From contig DIVX01000143.1 in assembly GCA_002422505.1 (NCBI GenBank), positions 12,562-28,484 on the forward strand: DNA of 15,923 nt, given 5' to 3'. Source of the DNA: Desulfovibrio sp. UBA6121 (GTDB lineage: Bacteria > Desulfobacterota > Desulfovibrionia > Desulfovibrionales > Desulfovibrionaceae). Under the pieces are notes generated by a model. It was not told the DNA's origin. It ran no database searches and saw only the letters and a list, made by a program, of their open reading frames with translations. Shown here piece after piece: positions 15,235 to 15,923 of this stretch. The position numbers and the translations under genes are program-made. Within the stretch, counting starts at the first letter, position 1, and every line of letters begins with the position of its first letter.

Positions 15235-15348
15235 AAAAGAAAAACCCACCTTGGTTCGCTGCTTTGCCCAAGGGCTTGGCTCGCGTGGTGGGTATTTTTT
15301 GGGGTAGGGCAGGAGTTTCCAAACCTATGCACTTTTAGCGCCCTGCTT
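15235..15348 (-). ncRNA. Candidate structured RNA upstream of abiF (putative RNA antitoxin/partner)
   Basis: Runs from the predicted start (about 15348) to a U-tract at 15235-15243. Its 3' part is a hairpin: arms ACCCACC (15287-15293) and GGTGGGT (15244-15250), seven pairs, enclosing CGC/GCG (3 bp) and a small hairpin (CCAA/TTGG, 15268-15279; alternative GCCC/GGGC, 15266-15275). The 5' part can pair AGGGCG (15339-15344) with TGCCCT (15306-15311). TTTTTCTTTT after the 3' hairpin makes it terminator-like, so RNA and abiF mRNA would split at this point, about 20 nt before the abiF start. Structured RNAs upstream of abiF genes are known as a class; I cannot verify a match to that model here. Ends are approximate. 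Confidence 0.6.
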
Positions 15349-15354
15349 TTATAA

Positions 15355-15382
15355 ATTTTAGATGCTAAAATTAATTTGTCAA
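15355..15382 (-). promoter_or_regulatory. Strong sigma70-type promoter of the abiF RNA/abiF unit
   Basis: Minus strand TTGACA (15377-15382), 16-nt spacer, TAAAAT (15355-15360). The -35 is a perfect consensus. It lies about 140 bp upstream of the abiF ATG and beyond the ald terminator, so the unit is transcribed independently of ald. Confidence 0.8.
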
Positions 15383-15400
15383 CAGTTAAATTAATCTGTC
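15366..15400. repeat. Tandem 15-bp repeats overlapping the abiF promoter -35
   Basis: taaaattaatttgtc (15366-15380) and ttaaattaatctgtc (15386-15400) match at 13 of 15 positions with a 20-bp period, about two helical turns. The first copy covers the -35 and spacer. This spacing suits binding of a regulator to one DNA face (inference). Confidence 0.6.
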
Positions 15401-15476
15401 ACTTAAAAACCTATCAATGCATACAGCTGTTTGCGCGGTCGGTCAATAACTCTCGTCATTAATAACCGCCTCCACT

Positions 15477-15510
15477 AAAAAAGCCCCCGCCTCTTCGCAG
15501 AGACGGGGGC
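15477..15510 (-). terminator. Rho-independent terminator of ald
   Basis: Arms 15483-15494 and 15499-15510 (gcccccg core on the plus strand pairing with cgggggc, then ctct/agag, one mismatch) with a 4-nt loop. On the minus strand six T follow (15477-15482). It starts about 28 nt after the ald stop. Confidence 0.92.
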
Positions 15511-15537
15511 TTAAAGCGTGGCCGGGGCGGAGGGGGA

Positions 15538-15923
15538 CTACGCCAGGGCCTGGGCGGGGGTAATGGCGGGGATGCCGAGGGCCTCGCCCACGGCTGGGCA
15601 GGTCAGCTGGCCCTTGTAGGTGTTCAGGCCCATCAGCAGGGCCGGGTCTTCGCGCAGGGCGTCGATGCCCTTGGCGGCCAGCTTGAGGGCATAGGGCAGG
15701 GTCTGGTTCACCAGGGCGAAGGTGCTGGTGCGGGGCACAGCGCCGGGCATGTTGGCCACGCCGTAGTGCACCACGCCGTCCACAACATAGGTCGGGTGGT
15801 CGTGGGTGGTGGCCTTGGTGGTCTCAATGCAGCCGCCCTGGTCAACGGCAACGTCCACAATGACAGAACCCTGGCGCATGGTGCCGATCATCTCGCGGGT
15901 GACGAGCTTGGGGGCCTTGGCGC
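15538..15923 (-). CDS. ald: Alanine dehydrogenase, C-terminal third (5' part beyond the window)
   Basis: 127 codons to the TAG at 15538-15540; the frame stays open to the right edge. Alanine dehydrogenase catalyses the NAD-dependent, reversible deamination of L-alanine to pyruvate and ammonium. Family marks are SVIVDVAVDQGG (end of the NAD-binding region), TTHDHPTY, VVHYGVANMPGAVPRTST and the C-terminal GLNTYKGQLTCPAVGEALG. The full protein is usually about 370 aa, so roughly residues 244-370 are present. In sulfate reducers alanine dehydrogenase is common in alanine and lactate/pyruvate metabolism. Nothing links it functionally to the neighbouring defence-like genes; it marks the conserved right border. 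Confidence 0.96.
   Translation of the reverse strand, partial: AKAPKLVTREMIGTMRQGSVIVDVAVDQGGCIETTKATTHDHPTYVVDGVVHYGVANMPGAVPRTSTFALVNQTLPYALKLAAKGIDALREDPALLMGLNTYKGQLTCPAVGEALGIPAITPAQALA

Overview
The window comes from a high-GC (roughly 60-65 %) Gram-negative bacterium. A lipoprotein secretin, a CheV coupling protein and an alanine dehydrogenase, together with overall codon use, suggest a Desulfovibrio-like member of the Desulfovibrionales. That placement is inference; no rRNA or other decisive marker is present.

Left block (1-8029, all minus strand, read right to left): an envelope-spanning pilus or secretion machine. The order is a PilM-PilN fusion, a PilO/GspM-like protein, a PilP/GspC-like protein, a lipoprotein secretin (MshL type), an ExeA/MshM-type AAA ATPase and a GspE/PilB/MshE-type assembly ATPase cut by the left edge. 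This matches the mshI-J-K-L-M-(N)-E order of MSHA pilus operons, with mshN absent. Most junctions overlap by 1-4 nt, so the genes are very likely one operon. The secretin carries an unusual Cys-containing, DNA-repeat-encoded C-terminal tail.

Centre (8030-10258): an AT-rich intergenic region, then cheV (plus strand) with a clear terminator, and a convergent lipoprotein gene of DUF3313 type.

Right block (10259-15540): an accessory and defence-like region around topA. The last 22 codons of topA plus flank (79 bp) occur twice as a perfect direct repeat, enclosing a low-GC one-gene cassette that encodes a small membrane-anchored protein of unknown function. topA has a promoter so close to its start codon that the mRNA is predicted to be (nearly) leaderless. 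Divergent from topA lies an AbrB/MazE-type antitoxin with a Doc/Fic toxin. Tail to tail with doc, in low-GC DNA, is an AbiF-type (Abi_2, HEPN) gene. Upstream of it are a strong promoter, a candidate structured RNA of about 110 nt and a hairpin plus U-tract before the abiF start. That layout resembles RNA-antitoxin systems, and AbiF with its upstream RNA has been proposed as the ancestral stock of Cas13. The right edge holds the C-terminal third of alanine dehydrogenase (minus) and its terminator.

The best candidates for a little-described system are the AbiF/RNA module (14347-15400) and the topA-end cassette (10259-11154).
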